The notes: a model not told the origin generated them from the letters alone. Positions 51,241 to 62,871 are shown, counted from the first letter of the stretch. The stretch is 64,000 nucleotides of DNA from Ralstonia pickettii DTP0602 (GCA_000471925.1 CP006668.1:806001-870000); one strand, 5' to 3'. Translations and numbers: made by a program.

Positions 51241-52193
51241 GCGAGGGCAAACCGAAGATCCTGATCGTCGGCGCGAACGGGCAGATCGGATCGGAACTGG
51301 CACTGGCACTGGCCGAGCGCTACGGGCGCACCAACGTCATCACCTCCGACGTGGTGCCCACCGGCCGCCACGTGCACCTGACGCACGAGATGATCAACGC
51401 CACGGACCGCGGTGAACTGGCCTCCGTGGTCGAGCGCCATGGCATCACGCAGGTCTACCTGCTCGCCGCGGCCTTGTCCGCCACCGGCGAGAAGGCGCCG
51501 CAGTGGGCGTGGAATCTCAACATGACCAGCCTGCTCAACGTGCTGGAGCTGGCGCGCCAGACCGGCCTGGAGCGCGTGTTCTGGCCCAGCTCGATCGCCG
51601 CCTTCGGCCCGACCACGCCGCGCGACGCCACGCCGCAGAAGACCGTGATGGAGCCCACCACCGTCTACGGCATCTCCAAGCAGGCGGGCGAGGGCTGGTG
51701 CCGCTGGTACCACGCCAACCACGGCGTGGACGTGCGCAGCGTGCGCTATCCCGGCCTGATCTCGCACAAGACCCCGCCGGGCGGCGGCACCACCGATTAT
51801 GCCGTCGATATCTTCCATGCAGCGGTGAAGGGCGAGCCTTACACCTGCTTCCTGAAGGAAGACGAGGCGCTGCCGATGATGTATATGCCCGACGCCATCC
51901 GCGCCACCATCGAACTGATGGAGGCGCCGGCGGACAAGCTGAGCGAGCGCGGCAGCTACAACATCGCCGGCATGAGCTTCACGCCGGCGCAGATTGCCGC
52001 GGCCATCCGCGAGCAGGTGCCGGGGTTCGAGATCCGCTATGAACCGGACTATCGCCAGGCGATCGCGCAGGGCTGGCCGGATTCGATCGACGATTCGGTC
52101 GCGCGCGCGGACTGGGGATGGAAAGCGGAGTATGGGTTGAAGGAGATGGTGGCGGATATGCTGGCTAACCTGAAGGCTTCGCTGCCCGCCTGA
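51237..52193 (+). CDS. tdh: L-threonine 3-dehydrogenase, SDR (epimerase-like) type
   Basis: 318 residues with a Rossmann [10 protein letters not shown] motif at the N-terminus and the YGISKQAGE catalytic Tyr-x3-Lys. It belongs to the short-chain type of threonine dehydrogenase known from Cupriavidus necator, not the zinc MDR type of E. coli. It oxidises threonine to 2-amino-3-ketobutyrate for Kbl, with which its start overlaps (ATGA). It converges with ccmI, 4 bp apart. Confidence 0.9.
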   Translation: MSEGKPKILIVGANGQIGSELALALAERYGRTNVITSDVVPTGRHVHLTHEMINATDRGELASVVERHGITQVYLLAAALSATGEKAPQWAWNLNMTSLLNVLELARQTGLERVFWPSSIAAFGPTTPRDATPQKTVMEPTTVYGISKQAGEGWCRWYHANHGVDVRSVRYPGLISHKTPPGGGTTDYAVDIFHAAVKGEPYTCFLKEDEALPMMYMPDAIRATIELMEAPADKLSERGSYNIAGMSFTPAQIAAAIREQVPGFEIRYEPDYRQAIAQGWPDSIDDSVARADWGWKAEYGLKEMVADMLANLKASLPA

Positions 52194-52197
52194 GCCG

Positions 52198-53406
52198 CTA
52201 CGGTGCGATCGCACCGTCGATGGCAATCCTGATCCCCTCGCTGCCGACCGCCACCGGTCCGGTACGCCCGACCAGGTCGCCTGCCTTCGGCAAGGCACTG
52301 CCGGTCGCGGAAATCCGTGCTTCCAGCATGACCTGCTGCTGCCCTGACAACCTGTGGTCCGGCCGCATTGCCATCGCGTCGTCGAGCGTGAACGACAGCG
52401 GCAGGTCGCGCGCCTGGCGGCGCATCACCGCCAGCGGCATGCGCGAGCCGTCGGCCGGCAGCGCATAGACGAACAGCGTGTCGCCGGGTTGCGGCATGCG
52501 CCCGGCCTTTTCGCTCAGCGTGACCAGGCCAGTGATCCTTGCTGCCGGCTCCGCTTGTGCAGGCGCCCCGCGCACGGCCGCGAGGTTGGCCACGACCCTG
52601 GCCGCCGTCTGCGAATCCGCCGGCAGCAGCCGCTGCAGGTGCTCCCAGTAGCCGATCGCCGCCTGCTTGTCGCCACGTTCGACCGCTGCGCTTGCTGCCA
52701 GCGCGAGCCCCTTGGGATCGTCCGGATCCAGCTTCAGCGCCTGCCGTATCTGCGCCATCGGCGGGCCTTCCAGCGAGCCGCCGTTCAGGCTGGCCAGCAC
52801 GTCGGCGTAGTCGGAGCGCAGCGGCGCGGCCTCCGGCGCCAGTTCGATCGCACGGGCGTAGGCCGCGGCGGCGTCGGCGTGGCGTTCCAGCACGCTGTAG
52901 GAGCGTGCCAGCATGGCCCAGCCCTGGGCGTCGTCGGGCGCTTCGCGCAGGCGCTGCGCGAGCTGGGTGACCATGCCCTCGACCTGCGCGCCGCTGAGCT
53001 GGTGCTGGCTGCCGCCGGCGGCGGGGAGGTCGTCGGCGCGCCAGAGCGCGACCGGGTTGCCCAGGTGCAGGTAGAGCAGGATGGCGGCGCTGGGCAGCAA
53101 TGCCAGCAGCAAGGCGGCGAGCAGCGGCGAGCCGGCGGCCCGTGCCGTGCCGGCGGCGGTTCCGGCGGTGTCATCGAGCAGCCGGCGGCCCAGTTCGTCG
53201 CGCGCTTCGGTGTGCCGGGCGGTGGTGAGGGTGCCGCTGCGCAGGTCGGCATCCAGTTCGCGCAACTGGTCGCGATACAGCGCTACCAGCAGCGCGCGCT
53301 CGGGCAGGCCGGGGTCCGGCGCGGCGCGGCGGCGCAGCAGCGGCCACAGCAGGCAGGCCATGGTGGCGGCGATCAGGGCGGCGGCGAGCAGCCAGAAGGT
53401 CGTCAT
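52198..53406 (-). CDS. ccmI: Cytochrome c maturation protein CcmI
   Basis: 402 residues: two membrane helices at the N-terminus (1-22 and about 95-115) enclosing a cytoplasmic loop, then a periplasmic TPR domain (AQGWAMLARSYSVLERHADAAAAYARAIELAPEA...) and a C-terminal beta-rich domain. It holds apocytochrome c for heme attachment by CcmF/H. Its start overlaps the ccmH stop (ATGA at 53403-53406). An 18-bp palindrome ACGGTGC-GATC-GCACCGT (52200-52217) spans its last codons and may end transcription from both sides. Confidence 0.9.
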   Translation of the reverse strand: MTTFWLLAAALIAATMACLLWPLLRRRAAPDPGLPERALLVALYRDQLRELDADLRSGTLTTARHTEARDELGRRLLDDTAGTAAGTARAAGSPLLAALLLALLPSAAILLYLHLGNPVALWRADDLPAAGGSQHQLSGAQVEGMVTQLAQRLREAPDDAQGWAMLARSYSVLERHADAAAAYARAIELAPEAAPLRSDYADVLASLNGGSLEGPPMAQIRQALKLDPDDPKGLALAASAAVERGDKQAAIGYWEHLQRLLPADSQTAARVVANLAAVRGAPAQAEPAARITGLVTLSEKAGRMPQPGDTLFVYALPADGSRMPLAVMRRQARDLPLSFTLDDAMAMRPDHRLSGQQQVMLEARISATGSALPKAGDLVGRTGPVAVGSEGIRIAIDGAIAP

Positions 53407-53879
53407 GGCGGTCCGCTCCGGGCGGGCGGGTCGGCGGTCTCGCCCAACAGGTCCGCAAGCCGTTGCCGCGCACCGGTGTCGAGCGCGTCGTCCGGGGCGC
53501 GGCTGCGCGAACGCGCGCGCAGGATGGCAACGGCCACGCCGGCCAGCAGCAGCAGCGGGCCGAACCACAGCAGCCACGTCACTGGCCGCAGCGGCGGCTT
53601 GTACAGCACGAAGTCGCCATAACGCTGCGCCAGGTAGTCCCTGACCGCGGCGTCGCTGGCGCCGGCGCGCAGTTGCTCGCGGATCTGGCGGCGCAGGTCG
53701 ACGGCCAGGTCGGCGTTGGAATCGGCCAGCGTCTGGTTCTGGCACACCAGGCAGCGCAGCTGTGCTGACAGCGCATGGACGCGCGCATCGAGTTCGGCTT
53801 CAGACAGCGTGGCCGCGGCTGCCAGCATCGACAGGCAGCATAACGGCACGGCCAGCCATGCATGCGCGCCGCTACGCAT
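53403..53879 (-). CDS. ccmH: Cytochrome c maturation protein CcmH (thiol-reducing)
   Basis: 158 residues. A signal peptide, the redox motif LRCLVCQNQ (CxxC) and one membrane helix near 105-125 (VTWLLWFGPLLLLAGVAVAIL). It reduces the apocytochrome CxxCH. ATG 53879 has AGGGAGGCAACC upstream; a TTG seven codons earlier is rejected. The start overlaps the end of ccmG. Confidence 0.93.
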   Translation of the reverse strand: MRSGAHAWLAVPLCCLSMLAAAATLSEAELDARVHALSAQLRCLVCQNQTLADSNADLAVDLRRQIREQLRAGASDAAVRDYLAQRYGDFVLYKPPLRPVTWLLWFGPLLLLAGVAVAILRARSRSRAPDDALDTGARQRLADLLGETADPPARSGPP

Positions 53880-54414
53880 GGTTGCCTCCCTGCTTCTCAA
53901 GCTGTTCGATCAGCGGGATCAGCTTGCGCTCCAGCACCTCGCGCGTGACCGGGCCGACCTGGCGGTAGCGCACCACGCCCTGCTGGTCGATGACGAAGGT
54001 CTCGGGCACGCCATAGACGCCGTAGTCGATGCCCACGCGGCCATCGGCATCGACCAGCGATGCCGTATAAGGATTGCCCAGGCGCTGCAGCCAGTCGCGC
54101 GCCGCGGCGGATTGGTCCTTGTAGTTCAGGCCGTAGAGCGGCACCGGCGAGCGCGCGGCAAAGTCCACCAGCAGCGGATGCTCGGTGCGGCAGGCGGCGC
54201 ACCACGACGCCCACACATTCAGCAGCCAGACCTTGCCACGCATGTCGGCGGAGGCCAGGGTGCGGCCCTCGGGTTCCAGCAGCGGCAGCTGGAACGTCGG
54301 CGCGGCCTTGCCGACCAGCGGCGACGGCAGCTCGCGCGGGTCGTGGCGCAGGCCGGCGGCCAGTGCGACGGCGAGTGCCAGGAACGCGGCGAGCGGCAGC
54401 AGGAAGCGCGTCAT
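53872..54414 (-). CDS. ccmG: Thiol:disulfide interchange protein CcmG/DsbE
   Basis: 180 residues: an N-terminal signal anchor, then a thioredoxin fold with active site WASWCAACRTEHP (WCxxC) and the GVYGVPETFVID cis-Pro loop. It keeps CcmH and apocytochrome reduced in the periplasm. Overlaps ccmF by 4 bp. Confidence 0.94.
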   Translation of the reverse strand: MTRFLLPLAAFLALAVALAAGLRHDPRELPSPLVGKAAPTFQLPLLEPEGRTLASADMRGKVWLLNVWASWCAACRTEHPLLVDFAARSPVPLYGLNYKDQSAAARDWLQRLGNPYTASLVDADGRVGIDYGVYGVPETFVIDQQGVVRYRQVGPVTREVLERKLIPLIEQLEKQGGNHA

Positions 54415-56423
54415 GCAGGGGTCTCCTCGTGTGCGGAGGCCAGCGCGGGCACTGCCGCTGCATCGGGCGCGGCAGCCGGTTCCGCGGCCGCGCGGCGGCG
54501 CAGCCGGTAGCGCTTGTCGCACGCGGCCAGCACGCCGCCCAGCGCCATCAGCACGCAGCCGGCCCAGATCCAGTCGACAAAAGGCTTGACGTGGATGCGC
54601 ACGGCCCACGCCGTGCCGTCGACGTTCTCGCCCAGCGCCACATAGAGATCGCGCGTCAGGCCGCTGTCGATCGCGGCCTCGGTGGTGGGCATGTCCTGGC
54701 TGCGGTAGATGCGGCGCTCCGGCGTGAGCACCGCCACCCGCCTGCCGTCGCGCAAAGCCTCCACCACGCCGCGCAAGGCGTCGTAGTTGGGGCCGCTGGC
54801 CTGCTTCACGCCGGCGAAGCGGAAGTCGTAGCCGCCCACGCTGACGCTGTCGCCTGCGCGCATCGGCAGCTCGCGCAGGCTTTCCTGGCCGGATACCAGC
54901 GTCACCCCTGCGATAAAGACGCCTACGCCGGCATGCGCCAGCAGCATGCCGACATAGCCCGGCGGCAGCTGCCGCAGCGCGGCCAGCCGCCGTCCTTGCT
55001 GGTGCCGCAGCCGCGCCGCCAGGCTGGCCACGGCGCTGAGCACGCTCCACGCGGCCAGCAGCAGTCCCAGCCCTGTCAGTGCCGAGGCATCGCGCAGCAT
55101 CAGCAGCAGGCCCAGGCCGATTGCCAGGCTTGCCACGGCCGCCCAGCGCAAGCGCCGCCCCATGTCGGGCAGGCTGCCGTGGCGCCAGCGCGCCAGCGGC
55201 GCCGCGCCCATCAGCAGAACCGCGGGCGCCATCAGCGGCACGAACACCTGCTCGAAGTAGGCCGGGCCGACCGAGATCTTGCCCAGCCCCAGCACATCGA
55301 CCAGCAGCGGGTAAAGCGTGCCGAGCAGCACCGTGGCCGCGGCCACCGCCAGCAGCACGTTGTTGGCGAGCAGCAGCGACTCGCGCGAGACCGCGGCAAA
55401 CGCGGCCCGCCTGGCCAGCTTCGGCGCGCGCCAGGCATACAGCGCCAGCGCCAGCCCGGTGACCAGCCCCAGCAGCGCGAGGATAAACACGCCGCGCTTC
55501 GGGTCGACCGCGAACGCATGGACCGAGGTCAGCACGCCGGAGCGGACCAGGAAGGTGCCGAGCAGGCTCAGCGAGAAGGTGAAGATCGCGAGCAGCACGG
55601 TCCAGGCGCGGAAGGCGCCGCGTTTCTCGGTGACCGCCAGCGAATGCATCAGCGCGGTGCCGGCCAGCCATGGCATGAACGAGGCGTTCTCCACCGGATC
55701 CCAGAACCACCAGCCGCCCCAACCCAGTTCGTAGTAGGCCCAGGCGCTGCCCAGCATGATGCCGAGCGTCAGGAAGGCCCACGCCACCGTGGTCCAGGGG
55801 CGCGACCAGCGCGCCCACGCGGCATCGACACGCCCGGCCAGCAGCGCCGCCACGGCAAAGGCGAAGGTCACCGAGAAGCCCACGTAGCCCATGTAGAGCA
55901 GCGGCGGGTGGAACACCATGCCCGGGTCCTGCAGCAGCGGATTGAGGTCGCGGCCCTCCATCGCGGGCGGCAGCAGCCGCACGAAAGGATTGGACGCGAA
56001 CAGCAGGAACAGCAGGAAGCCCGCGCTGATCGCGCCCATCACGGCCAGCACGCGCGCCACCACGGCCAGCGGCAACTGCCGGCTGAACCGCGACACGGCC
56101 AGCGACCACAGCGCCAGCATCAGCGTCCACAGCAGCATCGAGCCTTCATGACCGCCCCAGACCGCGGCGACCCGGTAGGCCAGCGGCAGCGCACTGTTGG
56201 CATTGGCGGCCACGTAGCGCACGCTGAAGTCGTTGCCGACAAAGGCCCAGGTCAGCGCGCCGAAGGCCAGCGCCACCAGCAGGCATTGCACGCGTGCGGC
56301 GGGGCGCGCGAGCGCCATCCAAGCCAGGTTGCCGCGCGCCGCGCCGGCCAGCGGCACCGCCGCTTGCACCAGCGCCACCAGCAGGGCCACGATCAGCGCG
56401 AAATGGCCGAGCTCGGCGATCAT
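54411..56423 (-). CDS. ccmF: Heme lyase subunit CcmF
   Basis: 670 residues, about 15 helices, with the tryptophan-rich WWD signature [23 protein letters not shown] and flanking heme-ligand histidines. With CcmH/I it attaches heme to apocytochrome c. It overlaps both ccmE and ccmG by 4 bp. Confidence 0.95.
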   Translation of the reverse strand: MIAELGHFALIVALLVALVQAAVPLAGAARGNLAWMALARPAARVQCLLVALAFGALTWAFVGNDFSVRYVAANANSALPLAYRVAAVWGGHEGSMLLWTLMLALWSLAVSRFSRQLPLAVVARVLAVMGAISAGFLLFLLFASNPFVRLLPPAMEGRDLNPLLQDPGMVFHPPLLYMGYVGFSVTFAFAVAALLAGRVDAAWARWSRPWTTVAWAFLTLGIMLGSAWAYYELGWGGWWFWDPVENASFMPWLAGTALMHSLAVTEKRGAFRAWTVLLAIFTFSLSLLGTFLVRSGVLTSVHAFAVDPKRGVFILALLGLVTGLALALYAWRAPKLARRAAFAAVSRESLLLANNVLLAVAAATVLLGTLYPLLVDVLGLGKISVGPAYFEQVFVPLMAPAVLLMGAAPLARWRHGSLPDMGRRLRWAAVASLAIGLGLLLMLRDASALTGLGLLLAAWSVLSAVASLAARLRHQQGRRLAALRQLPPGYVGMLLAHAGVGVFIAGVTLVSGQESLRELPMRAGDSVSVGGYDFRFAGVKQASGPNYDALRGVVEALRDGRRVAVLTPERRIYRSQDMPTTEAAIDSGLTRDLYVALGENVDGTAWAVRIHVKPFVDWIWAGCVLMALGGVLAACDKRYRLRRRAAAEPAAAPDAAAVPALASAHEETPA

Positions 56424-56893
56424 TGCCGGACTCCCTGCGCCGGCGCGGCTTCCGCCATGCGGCGGTTGACCTGCTCAGCCTGCTTCAGCGCGTCGGCCGC
56501 TTCCGGCGGCATGTAGTTCTCGTCGTGCTTGGCCAGCACCTCGCTGGCGACAAAGGTGCCGTCCGGCTCCAGCTTGCCACGCGCCACCACGCCCTTGCCC
56601 TCGCGGAACAGGTCGGGCAGCAGGCCGCGGTAGCGCACCGGCACCTGGCGTGCGGTGTCGGTGACGACGAAGCGCACCGTCATGCCGTCGCCTTCGCGCC
56701 GGATTGAGCCGGGCGCCACCAGCCCGCCCAGGCGGAAGCTGCGCGCCACCGGCGCCTCGTGCGCGGCGACCTGGCTCGGGCTGAAGAAGAACACCAGGTT
56801 GGAGCGAAAGGCGTTGAGCACCAGCGCGGCCGCGATGCCGCCGCAGGCGAGCGCCGCGGCAAGCATTCCGAAGCGGCGCTGGCGCGGCGTCAT
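56420..56893 (-). CDS. ccmE: Heme chaperone CcmE
   Basis: 157 residues: a single N-terminal helix, an OB-fold periplasmic domain and the covalent heme-binding His at H123 with following Tyr ([10 protein letters not shown]). It carries heme from CcmABCD to CcmF. Starts within the ccmD stop. Confidence 0.95.
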   Translation of the reverse strand: MTPRQRRFGMLAAALACGGIAAALVLNAFRSNLVFFFSPSQVAAHEAPVARSFRLGGLVAPGSIRREGDGMTVRFVVTDTARQVPVRYRGLLPDLFREGKGVVARGKLEPDGTFVASEVLAKHDENYMPPEAADALKQAEQVNRRMAEAAPAQGVRQ

Positions 56894-57033
56894 CGGCGGG
56901 CTTGCGCGCGTGCGGCGCGGCTGCGGCGTGCCAGCAGCACCAGTTCGAGTGCCAGCATCAGCGCACTGACGCCGAAGGCCCCGACGATGTAGATGCCGTG
57001 GTGCCCATAGGGCAGCAGCGATGAAAGTGTCAT
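56890..57033 (-). CDS. ccmD: Heme exporter protein CcmD
   Basis: 47 residues with one membrane helix ([23 protein letters not shown]) and a basic tail. Found by position and hydropathy; overlaps ccmC by 4 bp and ccmE by 4 bp. It helps release holo-CcmE from CcmABC. Confidence 0.88.
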   Translation of the reverse strand: MTLSSLLPYGHHGIYIVGAFGVSALMLALELVLLARRSRAARAQARR

Positions 57034-57821
57034 GATGTCTCCCCCGAAGCCCCCGGCGCGGCCTGGAGCACTTCGCCGCGCTCGCGCAGGATGCAGCGCA
57101 CGCGCACCAGCGCCACGGCGATGGTGTACATCCAGCAGGCCAGCGTCATCAGCAGCATGCCGGCCAGCATGGTGGCCGCCATCGATGGCGCCGCGGTCAG
57201 GCTGACCGAGGCGCCCTGGTGCAGCGTGTTCCACCACTGCACCGAGAAATAGATCACGGGGATATTGACCACGCCCACCAGCGCCAGCACCGCGCAGGCG
57301 CATTCGGCGCGGCGCGGCTCGTCGATGGCCGCTTCCAGCGCGATAAAGCCCAGGTACAGGAACAGCAGGATCAGCTCGGACGTGAGCCGCGCATCCCAGA
57401 CCCACCACGTGCCCCAGGTCGGCTGGCCCCACAGCGCGCCGGTCCATAGCGCCAGCGCGGTGAAGAGCGCGCCGGTGGGCGCCAGCGCCGAGGCCATCAT
57501 CGACGACAGCCGCGTGCGCAGCACCAGCGCCAGCGCGCAATACGCCGCCATCACCAGGTAGATGAACATCGACATCCAGGCTGCCGGCACGTGGATGAAG
57601 ATGATCCGGTAGACCTCGCCCTGCTGCGCGTCGGTGGGTGCAACGGCAAAGCCGATCCAAAGCCCGGCCACCGCAAACAACGCGGCCGCGGCAAAGAACC
57701 AGGGCGCCATGCGACCCGCGAGCGGATAGAAGCGGACCGGCGCCGCATAGGCCAGCCAGCCGCCGCGCGTGCGCGGCCCTGGCGTGGCAGCGGGATGGAC
57801 GGATGGCAACGGCTGGCTCAT
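57030..57821 (-). CDS. ccmC: Heme handling protein CcmC
   Basis: 263 residues, six helices, WWD domain [28 protein letters not shown]. It loads heme onto CcmE. An N-terminal extension of about 30 residues precedes helix 1. Overlaps ccmB by 4 bp. Confidence 0.94.
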   Translation of the reverse strand: MSQPLPSVHPAATPGPRTRGGWLAYAAPVRFYPLAGRMAPWFFAAAALFAVAGLWIGFAVAPTDAQQGEVYRIIFIHVPAAWMSMFIYLVMAAYCALALVLRTRLSSMMASALAPTGALFTALALWTGALWGQPTWGTWWVWDARLTSELILLFLYLGFIALEAAIDEPRRAECACAVLALVGVVNIPVIYFSVQWWNTLHQGASVSLTAAPSMAATMLAGMLLMTLACWMYTIAVALVRVRCILRERGEVLQAAPGASGETS

Positions 57822-58495
57822 GCCGGCGTCTCCATGGCAATGCGCAGCCCGGCGGCGGTCGCCAGCGGGCACAGGAACAAGGACAACGCCAGGCACGCGC
57901 CCAGCAGCGAAAACTGCGGCAGCACATCGAGCCCGGCGTCGGCAGCGGCGGCCGCGCTGGCGCCGAACACCAGCACCGGCACGCACAGCGGCAGCACCAG
58001 GATGCACAGCAGCACCGCGCCGCCGCGCACGCCCAGCGTCAGCGCCGCGCCCACCGCGCCGATCAGGCTCAGCGCTGGGGTGCCGACCAGCAGCGAGGCC
58101 GCCAGCAGCAGCGAGGCGCTTGCGGGCAGCCCGTACTGCTGCGCCAGCAACGGCGTCAGCAGCAGCAGCGGCAGGCCGCTGGCAAGCCAGTGCGCGGCGA
58201 TCTTGGCCAGCACCAGCAGCGCCAGCGGGTGCGGCGACAGCAGCAACTGGTCCAGGCTGCCATCCGCATGCTCCTGCGCGAACAGCCGCGACAGCGACAG
58301 CATCGACGCCAGCAGTGCCGTCACCCACAGGATGCCCGGCGCCAGCGCCCGCAACTGCTGCGGCTCGGGTCCGATCGCCAGCGGGAACAGGCTGGCGGCG
58401 ATGACGTAGAACACCACGCTGCCGAGCAGGCTGGCGCGCCGCCGCCAGGACAGCGAGACATCGTGCGCGACGATCGCGGCCAGCGTGCGCATCAT
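57818..58495 (-). CDS. ccmB: Heme exporter permease CcmB
   Basis: 225 residues, six helices, with the CcmB pattern GILWVTALLASMLSLSRLFAQEHADGSLDQLLLSP. It starts at ATGATG overlapping the ccmA stop (first ATG used). Forms the ABC complex with CcmA. Confidence 0.94.
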   Translation of the reverse strand: MMRTLAAIVAHDVSLSWRRRASLLGSVVFYVIAASLFPLAIGPEPQQLRALAPGILWVTALLASMLSLSRLFAQEHADGSLDQLLLSPHPLALLVLAKIAAHWLASGLPLLLLTPLLAQQYGLPASASLLLAASLLVGTPALSLIGAVGAALTLGVRGGAVLLCILVLPLCVPVLVFGASAAAAADAGLDVLPQFSLLGACLALSLFLCPLATAAGLRIAMETPA

Positions 58496-59187
58496 GCCGG
58501 CGCCCCGAGGTGCAGCACCGCGCCGCCCGCGGGCAGCAGCTGGTGCGTGGCGATCACGGCGATGCCGCCGGCGGCCAGGTGGGCATCGAGCTGGGCATCG
58601 AAATGCGCGCAGGCGTCGGCGTCGAGCGCGGCCACGGGCTCGTCGAGCAGCCACAGCGCGCGCCGGGCCAGCGACAGCCGCGCCAGCGCGACCCGCCGGC
58701 GCTGCCCTTGCGACAGCGCGCGCACGGGGGTGTGTGCGACCCGCTCCAGTCCCTGTGCCGCCAGCGCGGGCGCGACCGCACCGGCCCCGTCATCCCCCGC
58801 CAGCCGCGCGGCAAAGCGCAGGTTCTCCGCCGGGCTCAGGTCAGGGTCGATACCGTTGGTGTGGCCCACGTAGGCCAATGCCTGCTGGTAGGCCGGATCG
58901 CCGGCGCGCACCGGGCGGCCGCGCCAGTGCAGCGCGCCGTCGTCAGGCATGGCCAGCCCGCACAGCACGCGCAGCAGGCTGGTCTTGCCGCTGCCGTTGG
59001 GACCCAGCACCTGCAGCAGGTCGCCGGGACCGAGTGCGAGGTCGATGCCGCGCAGCACCGGCCGCCCGGCGCGCGACAGGCCCAGCCCGCTGCCATGCAG
59101 CACCGGTACGACGTCGCCGCCGGCGGTGGCGCAAAGTGGGGATTCAGGCAGCAGTTCGGATGGCAGGGCAGACGAGCGGACAGGCAC
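58492..59187 (-). CDS. ccmA: ABC ATPase CcmA
   Basis: 231 residues. Walker A GPNGSGKTS, signature LSQGQRRRVALARL, Walker B LWLLDEP. It powers release of holo-CcmE. It carries about 25 extra residues at the N-terminus if the GTG at 59187 is used (GGAGAA upstream, 3 bp after the napC stop); a downstream start is possible. Confidence 0.92.
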   Translation of the reverse strand: MPVRSSALPSELLPESPLCATAGGDVVPVLHGSGLGLSRAGRPVLRGIDLALGPGDLLQVLGPNGSGKTSLLRVLCGLAMPDDGALHWRGRPVRAGDPAYQQALAYVGHTNGIDPDLSPAENLRFAARLAGDDGAGAVAPALAAQGLERVAHTPVRALSQGQRRRVALARLSLARRALWLLDEPVAALDADACAHFDAQLDAHLAAGGIAVIATHQLLPAGGAVLHLGAPA

Positions 59188-59190
59188 GCG

Positions 59191-59787
59191 TCATTTCTCC
59201 TGGGCCTGCGAGATGTCGGGAAGCCGGTGCGCGATGCCCTTGTGGCAGTCGATGCATGTCTTCTCCTTGTTGGCCAGGTAGGTGGAGTGCATCTCCTGCG
59301 CGCGCGGGCTCTGTCGCGTGAAGTCCATCGACTGGTAGTCGTGGCAGTTGCGGCATTCCAGCGAGTCGTTGGCCTTGAAGCGCGCCCACTCGTGCTGGGC
59401 CAGCTCCAGCCGGTGCGCCTGGAACTTCTCGCGGGTGTCGATGGTGCCGAAGATCTTGGCCCAGACCTCCTTGGACGCCTGCATCTTGCGTGCCATCTTG
59501 GTGGTCCAGTTGTGCGGCACATGGCAGTCCGAGCACTTGGCGCGCACGCCGCTGCGGTTGGTGAAGTGGATGGTGCCCTGCAGTTCCTGGTAGACGTTGT
59601 CGCGCATCTCGTGGCAGCCGGTGCAGAACTGCTCGGTGTTGGTCAGCTCCAGCGCGGTATTGAACGCGCCCCAGAACACCACGCCCGCGATAAAGCCGCC
59701 CAGCGTCAGGAAGCCCAGGCTGAAATAGGCGCTGGGCCGGTTGATGGTTCGCCAGTAGCGCTTGATCAGGTCGAGCATGGCGCGCAT
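59191..59787 (-). CDS. napC: Tetraheme quinol dehydrogenase NapC
   Basis: 198 residues, one N-terminal membrane helix and four CxxCH hemes (CTGCH, CSDCH, CRNCH, CIDCH). It oxidises ubiquinol or menaquinol and feeds NapB. It lies between napB and ccmA, tying the nap and ccm genes into one leftward transcription unit. Confidence 0.95.
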   Translation of the reverse strand: MRAMLDLIKRYWRTINRPSAYFSLGFLTLGGFIAGVVFWGAFNTALELTNTEQFCTGCHEMRDNVYQELQGTIHFTNRSGVRAKCSDCHVPHNWTTKMARKMQASKEVWAKIFGTIDTREKFQAHRLELAQHEWARFKANDSLECRNCHDYQSMDFTRQSPRAQEMHSTYLANKEKTCIDCHKGIAHRLPDISQAQEK

Positions 59788-59831
59788 CCGCTGTTATGGT
59801 TGTTGACGTGCCTGGCCAGGCCCCGGTGCGG

Positions 59832-60350
59832 CTAGTTGGCCGTGCCCTTCGCGCCCGTCGCGCCGGGCTTGCCGGGCTTGCGCTTGAGCAACTCCTCGAC
59901 GTCGACGAAGGAGTTGCCCACCAGCGGCTTGGCCTCGGCCTGCGGCACGTGGCACTGCGTGCAGAAGTAGCGGCGCGGCGACACGTCGGCCAGCACATTG
60001 TTGTCGCGGTCCATGTAGTGGGTGATGCTGACCGGGATCGCCTGGGTCTCCTCGGTGCGTGTGCGCGCGTGGCAGAACATGCAGCGGTTGAAGTCCTTGT
60101 CCACCTGGTAGCCGTCGATCTTGTGCGGGATCGTGGGCGGCTGCATGGTGTAGTTGCGGGTGCGGCGGATGTCCTTGTTCTCGGTCGGGTAGAGCAGCGG
60201 CGGCTTGGGCTCGTTGCCGATGGCGGTGGGGCCGCGCATCGCGTCGACCAGGCCCTGCGCGCGTGCGGGCGTGCCCGACGGCAGCGCCAGCACCGCCAGC
60301 AGCAGCGTGCACAGGGCCAGCAGGCGGGTCCAGGATCGGCTCGGCTTCAT
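59832..60350 (-). CDS. napB: Periplasmic nitrate reductase, diheme subunit NapB
   Basis: 172 residues with a signal peptide (cleavage near PARAQ) and two heme motifs (CMFCH, CTQCH). It transfers electrons from NapC to NapA. It lies 25 bp after napA. Confidence 0.95.
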   Translation of the reverse strand: MKPSRSWTRLLALCTLLLAVLALPSGTPARAQGLVDAMRGPTAIGNEPKPPLLYPTENKDIRRTRNYTMQPPTIPHKIDGYQVDKDFNRCMFCHARTRTEETQAIPVSITHYMDRDNNVLADVSPRRYFCTQCHVPQAEAKPLVGNSFVDVEELLKRKPGKPGATGAKGTAN

Positions 60351-60375
60351 GGCGTCTCCCTCTGGATTGGCGGCG

Positions 60376-62871
60376 CTAGACCTTGACGATCTTGACCGCG
60401 CACTTCTTGAAGTCGGTTTGCAGCGAGATCGGGCAGGTCGCGTCCAGCGTCACCTTGTTGATCAGCTGGCTGGCATCGAACCACGGCACGAACACCAGCC
60501 CGCGCGGCGGTGCGTCGCGCCCGCGGGTTTCCACGCGCGAACGCATGCGGCCGCGCCGCGACACCACTTCCACTTCCACGCCGCGGCGCAGTCCCATCGC
60601 CTTGGCGTCCTCCGGATGCATGAACACCACGGCGTTGGGGAAGGCGCGGTACAGCTCGGGCACGCGCCGCGTCATCGAGCCGGAATGCCAGTGCTCCAGC
60701 ACGCGGCCGGTGGCCAGCCAGAATGGGTATTCCTTGTCCGGCGATTCGGCGGCCGGCTCGTAGGGCAGGGCAAAGATCACCGCCTTGCCGTCGGGATTGC
60801 CGTAGAACTGGAAGCCGGTGCCGGCCTTGACGTAGGGGTCGCTGCCTTCGCGGTAGCGCCAGCGGGTTTCCTTGCCGTTGACCACCGGCCAGCGCAGCCC
60901 GCGCGCCTCATGGTAGGCGTCGAACGGCGCCAGGTCATGGCCGTGGCCGCGGCCGAAGCTCGCATACTCTTCGAAGAGACCCTTCTGCACGTAGAAGCCA
61001 AAGGCCTTGGCTTCGGCGTTGTGGTACTCGGCGTTGACTTCCTTGAGCGGGAACTTGTCGACCTGGCCGTTGCGGTAGAGCACGTCGAACAGGGTCTTGC
61101 CGCGGTACTCGGGCTTCTTGGCGATCAGGTCCGCGGGCCAGACGTCCTCGATCTTGAAGCGCTTGGAGAATTCCATCAGCTGCCACAGGTCGGAGCGCGC
61201 GTCGCCCGGCGCATCGACCAGCTGGTGCCAGAACTGGGTGCGGCGCTCGGCGTTGCCGTAGGCGCCTTCCTTCTCGACCCACATCGCGCTGGGCAGTATC
61301 AGGTCGGCGGCCAGCGCGGTCACGGTGGGATAAACGTCTGACACCACCACGAAGTTCTGGGGATTGCGGTAGCCCGGCAGGCCTTCTTCCATCAGGTTGG
61401 CGGCGGCCTGCATGTTGTTGTTGACCTGCACCCAGTAGGCATTGAGCTTGCCGTCCTTGAGCATGCGGTTCTGCAGCACGGCGTGGTAGCCCGGCTTGTC
61501 GGGGATGGTGCCCTCGGGCAGCTTCCAGATGCGCTCGGCCTCCGCGCGGTGCTTGGGATTGGTCACCACCATGTCCGCCGGCAACCGGTGCGAGAAAGTG
61601 CCCACCTCTCGTGCGGTGCCGCATGCCGACGGCTGCCCCGTCAGCGAGAACGGGCTGTTGCCCGGCGTGGCGATCTTGCCGGTCAGCAGGTGCAGGTTGT
61701 AGACCATGTTGTTGGCCCAGCTGCCGCGCGTATGCTGGTTGAAGCCCATGGTCCACAGCGACATCACCTTGACGTTGGGGTCGGCATAGAGCTCGGCCAG
61801 CTGGTCGAGCTTGGCCTTGGGCACGCCCGACAGCTTGCTGACGTAGTCGGCGTCGTACTTGGCGACAAAGCGCGCAAAGTCGTCGAAGGTGATCGGCTTC
61901 GCTGCGCCCGGGTCGGCAGCGTTCTTGGCAGCCTTCTGCAGCGGGTGCTCGGGGCGCAGGCCGTAGCCGATCTCGGTCACGCCTTCCTTGAACACGGTGT
62001 GCTTGTTGACGAAGTCCTTGTTGACCTTATTGTTCTTGATGATGTAGTGGGCGATGTAGTTCATCATCGCCAGGTCGGTCTGCGGCGTGAAGATGACCGG
62101 GATGTCGGCCAGGTCGAAGGAGCGGTGCGTGAAGGTGGACAGCACCGCCACGCGCGTCTTGGGGTGGCTCAGGCGCCGGTCGGTGATGCGGGTCCACAGG
62201 ATCGGGTGCATCTCCGCCATGTTGGCGCCCCACAGCACGAAGGCGTCCGCGGCTTCGAAGTCGTCATAGCAGCCCATGGGCTCGTCCATGCCGAAAGTGC
62301 GCATGAAGCCCGCCACCGCCGATGCCATGCAGTGGCGCGCGTTGGGATCGATGTTGTTGGAGCGGAAGCCCGCCTTGTAGAGCTTGGAGGCGGCATAGCC
62401 TTCCCACACCGTCCATTGGCCGGAGCCGAACATGCCCACCGCGGTCGGGCCCTTTTCCTTCAGCACGCGCTTGAACTGGCGCTCCATCTCGTCGAAGGCG
62501 CGCTCCCACGTAACCGGGGCGAATTCGCCGTTCTTGTCGTACTTGCCGTTCTTCATGCGCAGCAGCGGCTTGGTCAGCCGGTCCTGCCCGTACATGATCT
62601 TCGACAGGAAGTAGCCCTTGACGCAGTTCAGGCCCTTGTTGACCTCGGCCTGCGGATCGCCCTGGGTGGCGACAACCTTGTTGTCCCTGACCGCCACCGT
62701 GACGCCGCAGCCGGTGCCGCAGAAGCGGCAGGGGGCCTTGGACCACTTGAGCCTGGTCATGTCGCTGTCGGTGACGAAATTGGCGGCTCCGGCCGGCAGC
62801 GTCACGCCGGCCACCGACGCGGTCGCGGCCACGGCGGTCTGCTTGATGAAATCACGACGAGAGAGTTTCAT
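60376..62871 (-). CDS. napA: Periplasmic nitrate reductase catalytic subunit NapA
   Basis: 831 residues, full length. A Tat signal (SRRDFIKQ) leads to C48/C51/C55/C83 of the [4Fe-4S] cluster (PCRFCGTGC). Molybdenum is bound by C181 (NARHCMASA). It reduces nitrate to nitrite in the periplasm. Overlaps the end of napD by 20 bp. Confidence 0.97.
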   Translation of the reverse strand: MKLSRRDFIKQTAVAATASVAGVTLPAGAANFVTDSDMTRLKWSKAPCRFCGTGCGVTVAVRDNKVVATQGDPQAEVNKGLNCVKGYFLSKIMYGQDRLTKPLLRMKNGKYDKNGEFAPVTWERAFDEMERQFKRVLKEKGPTAVGMFGSGQWTVWEGYAASKLYKAGFRSNNIDPNARHCMASAVAGFMRTFGMDEPMGCYDDFEAADAFVLWGANMAEMHPILWTRITDRRLSHPKTRVAVLSTFTHRSFDLADIPVIFTPQTDLAMMNYIAHYIIKNNKVNKDFVNKHTVFKEGVTEIGYGLRPEHPLQKAAKNAADPGAAKPITFDDFARFVAKYDADYVSKLSGVPKAKLDQLAELYADPNVKVMSLWTMGFNQHTRGSWANNMVYNLHLLTGKIATPGNSPFSLTGQPSACGTAREVGTFSHRLPADMVVTNPKHRAEAERIWKLPEGTIPDKPGYHAVLQNRMLKDGKLNAYWVQVNNNMQAAANLMEEGLPGYRNPQNFVVVSDVYPTVTALAADLILPSAMWVEKEGAYGNAERRTQFWHQLVDAPGDARSDLWQLMEFSKRFKIEDVWPADLIAKKPEYRGKTLFDVLYRNGQVDKFPLKEVNAEYHNAEAKAFGFYVQKGLFEEYASFGRGHGHDLAPFDAYHEARGLRWPVVNGKETRWRYREGSDPYVKAGTGFQFYGNPDGKAVIFALPYEPAAESPDKEYPFWLATGRVLEHWHSGSMTRRVPELYRAFPNAVVFMHPEDAKAMGLRRGVEVEVVSRRGRMRSRVETRGRDAPPRGLVFVPWFDASQLINKVTLDATCPISLQTDFKKCAVKIVKV